Notes under the pieces: generated by a model | The model's input: the letters and a program-made list of their open reading frames with translations, nothing else | Databases searched by the model: none | Told to the model about the DNA's origin: nothing | Source: Tissierellia bacterium | GTDB taxonomy: Bacteria; Bacillota; Clostridia; Tissierellales; Peptoniphilaceae | Assembly (NCBI GenBank): GCA_030537875.1 | Contig: JAUNVC010000009.1 | Location: 1 to 57,951 of the forward strand | Direction: 5' to 3' | Length of the DNA stretch: 57,951 nucleotides | In this document: positions 28,004-36,571 of the stretch, piece after piece | Position numbering within the stretch: the first letter of the stretch is position 1 | Layout of the letters: every line of letters begins with the position of its first letter | Made by a program: the position numbers and the translations under genes

Positions 28004-29545
28004 CTATTCCGTGATCAATGTAGCCGCAAATTCTTTCATTGCCTCTGCTACATACTTTTTAATCGTATCTTCAGAGACACCCTTGGACTCTTCTCCCTTC
28101 TTGCCGTCATTCTTTTCAACAACAATGGATGTACCATCAAATAGGTTTGTCATTCTACCAAGGAATAGACTTCCTTTACCAATGATCATGGCACGGTTTA
28201 CTCTACCTTCCATAATATCTTCTCTCATAAAACCTAGGTAAGGTACACCAGAGGGAATGTGTCCTTGGGTTGGAGCCCATCCCTTCATTCCACGTTCTTT
28301 GGTAAAGCTGAGCAATTCAGATTTTTCCAAGTCACCTTTTTTGACTCCCAAGGCAGCAATCATTTTATAGTTTGCTTCAGGAACGTCTCCAGCACCGGCA
28401 GGTTTGGTGATATCAGGGTTCTGCATTTCTACAGAAAACTTGTCGATATCGGTCAGTTTTAATCCTGCTCTATCAAGAGGATCGGTAACAAGTGATGTGA
28501 TAACAGCTTGTGGAGAAGAACCCGTACCTACTGTGTGACGACCGGTAATGTCATTTCTAAGAAGAGGACTTACACCATCGTTTTTACTGATAATCGTTGC
28601 AAATCCAGCAACCACATCTTCGATAATAGGTAATCCTTTTTTCACGTGGTCTTTTCCGTTCATACCAAGTTTTGCTGTGGAACCACCGGCAACTACAAGA
28701 ACATGATCGAATGTTCCTGCACTGACCAATGAGCTTGCTACCAATAGGGCGTGAGAGGGTGCAGCACAGAATCCACGGGTATCAGATCCAGAGGCATTGA
28801 CCAATCCTGAAAATTCAGCGATGGCTTTTGCGAAGTTTCCTCCACCTCTTTGGTTCATATCTCCACAGGCTTCTTCTGAGCACTCAACCACATATTGAAT
28901 GTCTTCTGCATTGATATCATTCTTTGCAATACAGTTTAAAGCAGCAAGTACACCGCTGGCCTTGGAAACTAAGTTTTCCAAGAGAACATGAGCGTTTAAG
29001 TTGGGATCCACATCGTGGGCACGCTTTACGCATCCAACCACTTTGTCATTGAACATGAGAGCTTCTGCTCCATGATTTTCGATTAAGTCTTTGATTTCAC
29101 TATCATCAGCACCGTCTTTTAGGCGAGCAACCAGTTCATCACCAATCAAAGGATGGTTGGTCAACTTTTCTTTTACTGCATCACTAAAACCATGCTCTAA
29201 ACGAACCAATTCAAACGTATCAACAATTTTAATTAATCCTAAGAACTCGTCTTGAGGCATAATCTCCCCAAATTTACCGTATCTGTCGGCACCTTCTTTT
29301 TTGTGATCCGTCCAAGGTTCGCTCAATTCGTCCAAGGATTCAGGACGATCATTTCCAATATAAATTTGGTTCGGATAATATGCAACTGCATCTTCAAAAG
29401 ATCTTAAATGTTTCGGTAATTCTTTCAAATATTCACTGTCAGGATGCAAAGTTCTTTCTGTGGTTTGGGTGGTTCCGTTGTGTAATACCATGTCGGGAGC
29501 GTGTACAAGTACATAACTGCTTCCCTTTACTACTGAGTAACTCAA
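28004..29545 (-). CDS. grdC: glycine reductase complex component C, subunit beta (GrdC)
   Basis: Second subunit of protein C, 513 residues, related to the KAS III/thiolase fold. Cys-containing segments include DTRGFCAAPSHALL near 265 and SEEACGDMNQRGGG near 232. The N-terminus SYSVVKGSSYVLVHAPDM is typical of GrdC, and the frame reaches it only through a TTG start at 29545, which has GGAGG seven bases upstream. A hairpin sits between grdB and this gene. A Lys/Glu linker near 480 precedes the C-terminal helix. Confidence 0.95.
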   Translation of the reverse strand: MSYSVVKGSSYVLVHAPDMVLHNGTTQTTERTLHPDSEYLKELPKHLRSFEDAVAYYPNQIYIGNDRPESLDELSEPWTDHKKEGADRYGKFGEIMPQDEFLGLIKIVDTFELVRLEHGFSDAVKEKLTNHPLIGDELVARLKDGADDSEIKDLIENHGAEALMFNDKVVGCVKRAHDVDPNLNAHVLLENLVSKASGVLAALNCIAKNDINAEDIQYVVECSEEACGDMNQRGGGNFAKAIAEFSGLVNASGSDTRGFCAAPSHALLVASSLVSAGTFDHVLVVAGGSTAKLGMNGKDHVKKGLPIIEDVVAGFATIISKNDGVSPLLRNDITGRHTVGTGSSPQAVITSLVTDPLDRAGLKLTDIDKFSVEMQNPDITKPAGAGDVPEANYKMIAALGVKKGDLEKSELLSFTKERGMKGWAPTQGHIPSGVPYLGFMREDIMEGRVNRAMIIGKGSLFLGRMTNLFDGTSIVVEKNDGKKGEESKGVSEDTIKKYVAEAMKEFAATLITE

Positions 29546-29560
29546 TATAATACCTCCATA

Positions 29561-29591
29561 GATAGAAAGACCGGGAAAAGTTCCCGGTCTT
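29561..29591 (-). promoter_or_regulatory. intercistronic hairpin between grdB and grdC
   Basis: An 11-bp perfect stem (AAGACCGGGAA / TTCCCGGTCTT) with a 3-base loop, followed by only a weak T run (TTTCTATC). It lies just after the grdB stop and before the grdC ribosome binding site. It could be a partial terminator, an RNA processing signal or a 3' stabiliser. Confidence 0.7.
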
Positions 29592-29596
29592 CTTAA

Positions 29597-30907
29597 TTAG
29601 TCTTCAAATACCGTCTGTCCGTCAACTTCTGTCGTCAAAGCATCAAGTGCTTTTCTAACAAGTTTTCTTCTAAGAGCTTTTTCCTCTTCTTTATCCAACT
29701 TGGGATCTCCCAAGGGGTGAGGTATAGCAATGGTGGGTACAATTCTGTTTGCACCAACCGTTAAAGAAATAGGAACAACTGTACACATGTGAACTACAGG
29801 TAATCCTGCACGTTCGATTTCTTTTACCATCGTTGCACCGCAACGTGTGCAGGTGCCTCAGGTAGAAGTCATGATGACAGCATCAACTCCGTCTGCCTTG
29901 AGTTTTTGTGCATACTCTTCAGCAAAGGCCTTGGCACTGGCAACAGCTGTACCATTACCTACTGTGGTGTAGAACTTGTTGTGAAGGCTTCCAATGACTC
30001 CTTCTTTTTCAAATTCTCTCATCACATCTACAGGCAGAACTCTATCCGAATCTTCATTTGCGTAAACGGGGTCATATCCACCATGAGCGGTCTCATATGT
30101 TTCAGAAGTGAGATCCATAACTCCGGTAATATCGTATTCACCGTACTTGCTTGCAGAAGAACTTTCGATGTGGTCTGGGTTACCTTTCGGTACAGTACCA
30201 CCAGAAGTACAAAGAGCAATCTTTGCCTTCGAAAGATCTTTGATTGCAGGATTGGGATCCACTCTGTCAAAGACAGGCATGGGGAATTCTGTTACGTATT
30301 CTTCACCGTTGAGCTTTTTGATGAGCATATCTACAGCTCTTTTAGCTCCAGTTTCTTCATGGAAGAAATTGTAACGTACTCCTCTTTCGATGTAGCCTTC
30401 CTCTTCAGGTGTTCCAATCTCCTCACCTTTTGCAAGTTTCAAACCGAGAGGTGCCATTTTGGAAATGGCGGCTCCCATGGCTGCGGCGGAATTTCCTGTA
30501 GAAACGATGTAGATGCTCTTTTTGAACATATCTGCACCGGGGTTTTCTACATACATACCAGTGACACTGGGAATTCCTAATTCATTTTGAACAGCATCCG
30601 TAATGGTTGCTGCAGCCACACCGTAACGACCAGCGTTAAATGCAGGTCCTGCAATGAAAAGATCGGGGTTAAATTCTTTTACCATGGACAGAATTTCTTT
30701 TTTTGCTTCCTCAATATTTTCTCCAAAATATGAGTCTCCGCAAATGATAGTCTTGACAATTTCGCCTTCCCCTTTCAGCATGCCTTGAAGAGCATTTCCG
30801 GGTCCTACGGCGCCATCTCTGACTTCTGGCTTTATATCAGCCTTTTCTTCTCCACCGATACCGGCAAAGAACTGGTTAATATAATGCACTATTCGTATCT
30901 TTTCCAA
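29597..30907 (-). CDS. grdB: glycine reductase protein B, selenoprotein subunit GrdB
   Basis: Substrate-activating subunit of glycine-specific protein B; with the pyruvoyl subunit from GrdE it transfers the carboxymethyl group to selenoprotein A. Read through the in-frame UGA at 29858-29860 the protein is 436 residues, the normal length. Selenocysteine 350 lies in STUGTCTRCGATMVKEIER, a UxxC motif that is followed by conserved GrdB sequence, so the UGA is not a stop. The N-terminus EKIRIVHYINQFFAGIGGEE is typical and is reached from a TTG start with AAAGGGGGG upstream. Needs SelA/B/C/D from elsewhere in the genome. Confidence 0.96.
29835..29856 (-). promoter_or_regulatory. possible SECIS hairpin in grdB mRNA
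   Basis: Directly after the UGA, GCACC (29856-29852) can pair with GGTGC (29839-29835) around a 12-base loop; an alternative TGCAC/GTGCA pairing overlaps it. The position fits bacterial SECIS elements, which lie immediately 3' of the UGA, but the structure was judged by eye only. Confidence 0.4.
29858..29860 (-). other. in-frame UGA selenocysteine codon of grdB
   Basis: The UGA is flanked on both sides by conserved GrdB sequence in the same frame (VIMTST before, GTCTRCG after). It gives selenocysteine at residue 350, the place expected for the family. Confidence 0.95.
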
Positions 30908-30938
30908 TCCATTCCCCCCTTTCTAAGAATGTTTCAAT

Positions 30939-31415
30939 TTATTTAAATTTGCAATGTTGATCTCTCATGGATTTAATTTCAGCGTTGATCGCATCTCCAT
31001 CGAGAACCATTTCCATCATACCGATTTGTTCATCATAAACATCAGCATTGATTTCGTTTTTAACTTCTTCTTCTAAAATGTGGTATACCTTGAGTCCCAA
31101 CGAGACTCCGGCTAATGGGCCTGCCCAAGTGGGATCGCCAGCTGTAACAGTTTCTGCAGCAAGTCCTGCAGTTTCAGCTTCAGCGCCTCCTAAGAGTACA
31201 ACTACGTTTTCAGCGCCGTATTTGTCGGCAGCTTCTTTTACTCTGTTTTGGTTTTCTAGGTCCATTGCTCCTGCGGCGGTTCAGACAAAGCACTCCGTAG
31301 CGCTAAATACGACTTCAGCTGGAGTTGTCTTAATGCACTCTTCCATTGCAGGACCAGGAATACCATCTCTGTCACCAATGATGATGACTTTCGTGTTTTC
31401 ATTAAACAACGTCAT
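30939..31415 (-). CDS. grdA: glycine reductase selenoprotein A (GrdA)
   Basis: Small carrier selenoprotein that accepts the carboxymethyl group from protein B as a selenoether and passes a ketene-type acetyl group to protein C; thioredoxin reduces it again. Reading the UGA at 31281-31283 as selenocysteine gives 158 residues, the normal length. Sec45 lies in [16 protein letters not shown], the CxxU motif. The ATG at 31415 is preceded by AAGGAGGAAATC. A frame beginning at the internal ATG at 31265 would miss the active site and is not the true gene. It lies 18 bases after grdE. Confidence 0.97.
31281..31283 (-). other. in-frame UGA selenocysteine codon of grdA
   Basis: The UGA lies in the conserved CFVU-TAAGAM context with matching GrdA sequence on both sides. 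It gives selenocysteine 45. Dedicated pairing 3' of it is not obvious by eye. Confidence 0.95.
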
Positions 31416-31433
31416 GATTTCCTCCTTGATTAA

Positions 31434-32720
31434 TTATTTACCTCTTGCTGTGAGGTATCCAAAACCGGTTTCGTTTGTGGCACCGGTAATTGCCTGAATT
31501 TCAACTTCGATGGATCCATCTTCTCTGAGAGAACCATCAAATCCACCAGCGATTACGTCAACATATTGAGTATCGCCAATGACTTTATCCATTTTTGGTA
31601 GAACAATGACTTCGTTGGCGTTTCCACCAGTCACTACAGCATCTGCTGCGGGATCAGCATCGGCCAATGATTGACTTGCACCGTCTCTACCAGCATATTC
31701 GTCTGTAATGATAACCGTCTTTACGCCTTCCTTCTCAATCTTCTTACAGTTCATGATAAGGTCCGTATCAGGGTTACCGAATCCTTCTTGACTTACAATA
31801 ACGCCATCTAAGCCTAAGTACTTAGTGAGTTTTGCAGTCCAGTTGGACGAACGCTCTTTATCAGCTAGATAGACGTTTTCGTTAGTAATAATCATACCAA
31901 CAAAGTTGATATCCTTGCCGTGATGTGCATAAAGATTTTTAATAACCTCATTGTTCATATGAACATATGTGGGGTTTTTGTCACAGCTGGATACACAGTT
32001 TCCGCTGACGATAGCACCATCAAAAACTTCTGTGGGATACAAGAGTGTGGGTACAATTTGCTTTGCATCAACACCATATACATAGGTATCGTGAAGAAGT
32101 CCTTGAGATTGAAGCATTTGTACATAAGCTACCTTGGGTAAGTCTTTGTACTTTTCAGCTCCTTCAAACAAAGGTAGCGTTTCATACACTTCTACCTCAT
32201 CCGGTTTCATGTTTCTACCTGCTTCCGCAATATAAGCGGCCGTCTTGAATCCGGCGTATCTAAGTGCCTTTTCATGGTCATGTTGTTTCAATCCTTCTAC
32301 AGGATCAGCCTTCAGTACGATGTTGAGAGTCTTGGAAAACGGTGTGTATCCCGCTCCGGGACCGCTCATATCAACGATACCTTCTTGGAAACCAACAATC
32401 TTTCCTGTTGTCATCACGGCACATCCTTTTAATACGTGGGTTCTACCGCTGCCAACAACATCCACCTTAGATAGAATTCCAGGGAAAATTCCTCCTGGCC
32501 CTTCTACTTTTACGCGGGGTTCAACAACATCTTTAACGGGTGTGATTCTGACGCTTTCGCCTGGTCTTGCCAGTTCAACATCAGCACTCGCAATGTGTTC
32601 ATCCTCTAAAACCAATTTGATGATTTCCTCTTTGTTAACAAAGAGAGTTCCATCTACTATTTTGGTTTCATTACCAAATTGGACATCTTTAATAAGAATT
32701 TGTCCTAATTCGAGTCGCAT
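31434..32720 (-). CDS. grdE: glycine reductase protein B proprotein (GrdE)
   Basis: Precursor of the two smaller subunits of protein B. It is cleaved before a Cys that becomes the N-terminal pyruvoyl group, which forms a Schiff base with glycine. It has 428 residues from the ATG at 32720 (MRLELGQILIKD), chosen because AAGGAGGTGA is correctly placed; a GTG three codons upstream overlaps that site. With this start the cleavage Cys in VSGNCVSSCDKN is residue 242, matching the Cys242 known for Eubacterium acidaminophilum. Only one grdE/grdB pair is present, with no betaine- or sarcosine-specific copies here. Confidence 0.96.
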   Translation of the reverse strand: MRLELGQILIKDVQFGNETKIVDGTLFVNKEEIIKLVLEDEHIASADVELARPGESVRITPVKDVVEPRVKVEGPGGIFPGILSKVDVVGSGRTHVLKGCAVMTTGKIVGFQEGIVDMSGPGAGYTPFSKTLNIVLKADPVEGLKQHDHEKALRYAGFKTAAYIAEAGRNMKPDEVEVYETLPLFEGAEKYKDLPKVAYVQMLQSQGLLHDTYVYGVDAKQIVPTLLYPTEVFDGAIVSGNCVSSCDKNPTYVHMNNEVIKNLYAHHGKDINFVGMIITNENVYLADKERSSNWTAKLTKYLGLDGVIVSQEGFGNPDTDLIMNCKKIEKEGVKTVIITDEYAGRDGASQSLADADPAADAVVTGGNANEVIVLPKMDKVIGDTQYVDVIAGGFDGSLREDGSIEVEIQAITGATNETGFGYLTARGK

Positions 32721-32779
32721 AAATTTCACCTCCTTAAACTATTTCTACTGCCTGCACGTTCCCACATGTCAGGCAGTTA

Positions 32780-33097
32780 CTACCCATTATATTTTTCGAG
32801 CATTTCCCTTACATTCTCCTTCGTTGCGTCTTCTTTAACGCGAGAATCAATTTGCTCTCCATCCTTATAGATTGCGATTACTGGTAAACCCATGACTTTC
32901 TCACCAATGGCAAGTCTACGACCAGTTGTAATATCAAAAGATGTAAATTTAATATTCTTAAATTCATCTTCCATGGCGTGAATATGTGGCATGAGTGCTT
33001 TACAGGGTTCGCAGGATGGTCCCCAGAAATCTACGAGAACGTATCCTTCTGCTTGTTTCACTTCTTGTTCAAAATTGTCTTTTGTGAGTTCTAACAT
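32780..33097 (-). CDS. trxA: thioredoxin of the glycine reductase system
   Basis: A 105-residue thioredoxin fold protein that delivers electrons from TrxB to glycine reductase. The active site reads WGPSCEPCK (near 29-37): the redox pair is Cys-Glu-Pro-Cys in place of the usual Trp-Cys-Gly-Pro-Cys, a variant found in thioredoxins of glycine-reducing clostridia. The cis-Pro loop is MGLPVIAIY near 75. AGGAGG precedes the ATG; it lies 14 bases after trxB and 59 before grdE. Confidence 0.94.
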   Translation of the reverse strand: MLELTKDNFEQEVKQAEGYVLVDFWGPSCEPCKALMPHIHAMEDEFKNIKFTSFDITTGRRLAIGEKVMGLPVIAIYKDGEQIDSRVKEDATKENVREMLEKYNG

Positions 33098-33111
33098 TTG
33101 ATCCCTCCTAA

Positions 33112-34047
33112 TTATTCTTCGAAATTGTTTTCGATGTATTTTTCAGCTTGGGTGGCGGCAATAGCACCGTCAGCCGTTGCTGTAACTACCTGTCTTAGAG
33201 ATTTTGCTCTGTTATCACCAGCAGCAAATACGCCGGGGATATTGGTGTGCATATTTTCATCGGTTACGATATACCCATGCTCCATGTCGAGTTTCCCTTC
33301 AACCAGAGCATTTTGAGGCATATATCCAATGAAGACAAATACACCAAATGTTCCGTCATTTTCATCGGCTTTGATTTCTCTTCTTTCACCTGTTGTTGTG
33401 TCTTCCACAACCATAGAACTTAGGAGTCCTTCCCCTTTGAGTTCTACAACTTGCGTATTCCACATAAATTCAATTTTTTCGTTGCGGAAAGCCTTCTCTT
33501 GAATGCTCTTAGCAGCTTTGAGTTCTTCTCTTCTGTGAACTACCGTCACTTTACGAGCATATTTAGAAATAAACATGGCTTCTTCAATGGCAGAATCTCC
33601 ACCACCAATTACATAGACTTCCAAATCTTCAAAGAAAGCAGCATCACATGTTGCACAATAGCTGACGCCTCTTCCAGTAAATTCTTTTTCACCAGGGCAA
33701 CCAATGTAACGAGGAGATGCTCCTGTGGCCATGATCACCGCCTTTGCTTCGTAGGTTTTGTCTTTACCAATGATTTTTTTCACTTTCCCATCCAGTTGAA
33801 CTTCTTGTACTGGATCGATGGTAAATTCGGCTCCAAACCCTTCGGCTTGCTCCTTCATTCTCTTGATCAAAGATGGTCCACCAGCTTCTTCTATGCTTCC
33901 AGGATAGTTGGCAACCTCATCTGTGATTACAATCTGTCCACCAGCTTTTTCTTTCTCAATGATAATGGTTTTAAGTCTTGCTCTAGCAGCATACAAACCA
34001 GCTGCCAATCCTGCAGGGCCTCCCCCTACAATTGCTAAATCGTACAT
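33112..34047 (-). CDS. trxB: thioredoxin reductase
   Basis: A FAD-containing NADPH:thioredoxin reductase, 311 residues. FAD site [18 protein letters not shown] (5-22), redox-active CATCD (near 133-137), NADPH site [12 protein letters not shown] (about 150-161) and the C-terminal [14 protein letters not shown] near 280 are all present. The ATG at 34047 is preferred ([10 protein letters not shown]) since AAGGAGG lies just before it; an upstream in-frame codon at 34086 falls in the riboswitch-controlled leader. First gene of the grd operon, behind the glycine riboswitch. Confidence 0.96.
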   Translation of the reverse strand: MYDLAIVGGGPAGLAAGLYAARARLKTIIIEKEKAGGQIVITDEVANYPGSIEEAGGPSLIKRMKEQAEGFGAEFTIDPVQEVQLDGKVKKIIGKDKTYEAKAVIMATGASPRYIGCPGEKEFTGRGVSYCATCDAAFFEDLEVYVIGGGDSAIEEAMFISKYARKVTVVHRREELKAAKSIQEKAFRNEKIEFMWNTQVVELKGEGLLSSMVVEDTTTGERREIKADENDGTFGVFVFIGYMPQNALVEGKLDMEHGYIVTDENMHTNIPGVFAAGDNRAKSLRQVVTATADGAIAATQAEKYIENNFEE

Positions 34048-34074
34048 ATTTTCCTCCTTATTTGGTTTAGTTCT

Positions 34075-34090
34075 ATTATACAACATTATA
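34075..34090 (-). promoter_or_regulatory. possible secondary promoter for trxB downstream of the riboswitch
   Basis: Two TATAAT sequences (34075-34080 and 34085-34090, minus strand) lie between the riboswitch terminator and trxB. No convincing -35 is seen. If active it would give glycine-independent basal expression. Confidence 0.3.
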
Positions 34091-34108
34091 GTATAAAATA
34101 AAACCGTT

Positions 34109-34146
34109 AAAAAATACAGAACCCCTTTGTCAGGGAGCTCTGTATT
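34109..34146 (-). terminator. riboswitch expression-platform terminator
   Basis: AATACAGA (34146-34139) pairs with TCTGTATT (34120-34113), extended inward by CCC/GGG pairs, and is followed by a T run. Its 5' strand contains the 3' strand of the second aptamer's P1 helix (CAGAG, 34142-34138), so the two structures exclude each other. Confidence 0.85.
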
Positions 34147-34280
34147 GGTACCTGAGAGATTCTCTTTCGATTGCTCCTTCGGTGACTATGCTTTCCAGAG
34201 GTCTGTCCTTCCAGCGGTCCTTTTGCCTGAGTTTTTTCCTGAAGATTAAACCTTCGGCGCCTTTCGGACTCTCCCGCTGG
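34138..34280 (-). promoter_or_regulatory. tandem glycine riboswitch
   Basis: Two glycine aptamers lie in series on the minus strand. Aptamer I (34280-34211) has P1 CCAGCGG/CCGCTGG, GGGAGAG, GCGCCGAAGG and CTCAGGCAAAAGGACC. Aptamer II (34200-34138) has CTCTGGAAAGC, CACCGAAGGAGCAA and CTCTCAGGTACCAA. These are the standard conserved blocks of the gcvT-type glycine riboswitch. The overlap of the second P1 with the terminator implies that glycine binding prevents termination, so it is an ON switch for trxBA-grdEABCD. Confidence 0.95.
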
Positions 34281-34313
34281 ATATCATCCAGTTGTTATTT
34301 ATTTATCAATTTC

Positions 34314-34341
34314 ATTATACCATTTCCACGAAAAAATGCAA
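34314..34341 (-). promoter_or_regulatory. promoter of the glycine reductase operon
   Basis: TTGCAT (34336-34341), a 16-base spacer and TATAAT (34314-34319) on the minus strand. It lies about 35 bases ahead of the first aptamer. Confidence 0.65.
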
Positions 34342-34482
34342 GGGCTTTTTTCAAGATTTCAAGATAATTTTTAAGCCATTCTTAAAATCTCATTTTTGAC
34401 CTTTGCATTCAGTGGTTTTATCAGTAAATTTTCATTCTGTGTTTTGGTATTTTATTTTTATATATGTGCTATAGAAAAAACA

Positions 34483-36099
34483 TTAATCTTCCAGTGCATT
34501 TCGACGTAGTACATAGTGCGCAATGTTATCACTATGGTCACTGACCCTTTCCAAGTTGGAAATACAGTCTAGAAAAATGATTCCCGGAGGTGCATCACAA
34601 TATTTGTTTGCCAATCTACGGATGTGGTTTGCTCTATATTCTTCTTCCATAATGTCAACCATGTCTTCAATGGAAACAACCTCATTGGCCAGCTCCATAT
34701 CATTGAGTAAAAAGGCATCCACCGCTTTATGAAATGCTTCCTTACATTTGGTAAACATTTCTCTAAGCTCTTCTATTCCCTGTTCTGGTATCTTAATTTG
34801 TTCTTCTTCCATGTCTTCTGAAAGTTCTACAATGTTTTTGATATGGTCTCCAATTCTTTCAATGTCGTTGATTACATAAAGTAAATCGTCCACATCTTTA
34901 TGTTCTGTCTGAGAAAGAGAAGCTTGACTTAATTTTACTAAATAGTCTGTAATCTCACGCTCCATACGGTTTATCAACCGTTCTCTATCCATCAAGGAAT
35001 CATAGACAGAAAATTTTTCTAAAAGAATCAAATCTTCTGCTTCATCCAAACTCAAAGAGACCATTTCTGCCATTCTTTCTGTTTCTTTTACAGCCTGCCC
35101 CAATGCAATGGCAGGGGTCGTTAGAATCCGTTCGTCAAGGTAGATGCTCACTGCCTCATCATCTTCTCCACCGGGGATTAGGGTTTCTGTAATACGAACC
35201 AATACTTTTGTGAAAGGTAAGAAAATTGCCGTATTGATCAAGTTGAAACCCAAATGGCTCATGGCGATTTGCGTTGGTAAATAAGTAAAATGCGATGTCA
35301 TAAAAGGTATGAAGGTGCCTTTGAAAAGGGAAAATAGCAATAAGAATATGAGCGAACCAATCAAGTTGAATAAGAAATGGACAAGTGCAGCTCTCTTGGC
35401 TGTTTTTTGCGCACCAAAGGAACTTAATACCGCCGTAGTGGTACTTCCTATATTGGTTCCTAACAAAATTGGAAAGGCTGCTCCTAGGCTAATAAGTCCC
35501 TGCATTCCCAGAGCCTGCATAATACCGATGGCGGCCGAAGAACTTTGGAGCGCTGTAGTGGCTACAACACCAACGATAAGGCCTAGAATGGGCGAACTTA
35601 AATCTGCCATAAATTTGGTAAATATGGGGTTGGTCCCCAAGGGTTTCAATCCCTGTTCCATGGTCATAATCCCCAAGAAAATCAATCCAAAGCCGAGAAT
35701 TGCCTGACCAATTGATTTGGCAGATCGTTTTTTGCCAATTACATAAAAAACGGTGCCGATCCCGATGACAAGCGGCGCATATTGTCCCAGGTTAAGTGCA
35801 ATAATAAATCCCGTTGCCGTGGTACCGATGTTGGCTCCCATGATGACTCCCACCGCCTGGGTGAGTGTCATGATTTTGGCGTTAACAAAACCGATGACCA
35901 TGACGGTTGTCGCTCCACTGGATTGTATGAGCATGGTTACAAAAGCTCCTACGAGTACCCCTCGAAATGTGGATTTTGTAAGAGCTCCAACAATGGCTTT
36001 TAGTTTTTTACCCGCTGCTTTTTGCAGACCTTCCCCCATCAGGGTCATGCCGTATATGAATAGGCCTAGGCCCAATATGGCTTGCATCGCTACTTTCAT
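34483..36099 (-). CDS. Na/Pi cotransporter family protein with PhoU-like domain
   Basis: A 538-residue NptA/YjbB-type transporter. The N-terminal 310 residues hold about eight to nine membrane segments with the two inverted QSS repeats of the family (MLIQSSGATTVM near 58 and ALQSSSAAIGIM near 185), which form the Na+/phosphate path. The C-terminal 200 residues are a PhoU-like helical domain with two ERxxDH-type motifs (ERIGDHIKN near 430 and ERVSDHSDN near 520). It probably moves phosphate by Na+ symport or exports it. Last gene of the nrdR-HAD-trmL transcript, 4 bases after trmL; no clear terminator is seen behind it. Confidence 0.92.
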   Translation of the reverse strand: MKVAMQAILGLGLFIYGMTLMGEGLQKAAGKKLKAIVGALTKSTFRGVLVGAFVTMLIQSSGATTVMVIGFVNAKIMTLTQAVGVIMGANIGTTATGFIIALNLGQYAPLVIGIGTVFYVIGKKRSAKSIGQAILGFGLIFLGIMTMEQGLKPLGTNPIFTKFMADLSSPILGLIVGVVATTALQSSSAAIGIMQALGMQGLISLGAAFPILLGTNIGSTTTAVLSSFGAQKTAKRAALVHFLFNLIGSLIFLLLFSLFKGTFIPFMTSHFTYLPTQIAMSHLGFNLINTAIFLPFTKVLVRITETLIPGGEDDEAVSIYLDERILTTPAIALGQAVKETERMAEMVSLSLDEAEDLILLEKFSVYDSLMDRERLINRMEREITDYLVKLSQASLSQTEHKDVDDLLYVINDIERIGDHIKNIVELSEDMEEEQIKIPEQGIEELREMFTKCKEAFHKAVDAFLLNDMELANEVVSIEDMVDIMEEEYRANHIRRLANKYCDAPPGIIFLDCISNLERVSDHSDNIAHYVLRRNALED

Positions 36100-36103
36100 A
36101 GAT

Positions 36104-36571
36104 TCACCTTTTTAAAAATGGAAATGTAAGCTGTCGTAGTGCTTCGTATAATATAATACTACAAGAATTGCTAAGATTCAAACTTCTTTGTATCTCTGGT
36201 ATCATGGGAATTTTTATCAAATTGTCCTCATAGGCTGATAATATCTCTTCTGGAAGCCCCTTGGTTTCTTTTCCAAATACGATGAAATCACCATCTTGAT
36301 ATCTAGGCTCATCGTAGAGTCGTTTGGCTTTGGTGGTGGCAAAGAAAAATCTTCCCTGTCCATATTTTTCCATAAAACTCGAAAAATCCCTATGGACTTC
36401 CAAGTTCACCAGCGGCCAATAATCGAGACCACAGCGTCGTAGATGTTTTTCCTCCAACGAAAAACCCAGCGGTTCAATCAAATGAAGCTTTGTATTGGTA
36501 AGTGCACAAGTTCTACCAATGGCACCTGTATTATGTGGAATTTCAGGTTCCAGTAATACCACATTTAGCAT
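36104..36571 (-). CDS. trmL: tRNA (cytidine/uridine-34-2'-O)-methyltransferase TrmL
   Basis: A SPOUT methyltransferase of 155 residues, consisting of the knot domain only. It matches TrmL with LLEPEIPHNTGAIGRTC (5-21), FFATTKAKRLY near 78, IVFGKETKGLPEEIL near 98 and IPMIPEIQRSLNLSNS near 120. It methylates the wobble nucleotide of tRNA-Leu. The ATG overlaps the HAD gene stop by seven bases. Confidence 0.94.
   Translation of the reverse strand: MLNVVLLEPEIPHNTGAIGRTCALTNTKLHLIEPLGFSLEEKHLRRCGLDYWPLVNLEVHRDFSSFMEKYGQGRFFFATTKAKRLYDEPRYQDGDFIVFGKETKGLPEEILSAYEDNLIKIPMIPEIQRSLNLSNSCSIILYEALRQLTFPFLKR

Noticed and set aside
29597-30907. grdB seen as a nonsense-mutated pseudogene
   Set aside because: The only interruption is UGA at the exact site of the known selenocysteine, with conserved sequence on both sides.
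30939-31265. A short frame that looks like a truncated GrdA
   Set aside because: It lacks the active site; the frame continues upstream through a selenocysteine UGA to a proper ATG with AAGGAGG, giving normal GrdA length.
30939-32838. Long plus-strand frames opposite grdE, grdA and grdC (for example 31048-31497 and 32245-32838)
   Set aside because: They are antisense shadows of conserved genes, have no binding site in front and show no known domain.
34138-34280. Repeat-like blocks upstream of trxB taken as direct repeats or a mobile element scar
   Set aside because: They are the two homologous aptamers of a tandem glycine riboswitch.
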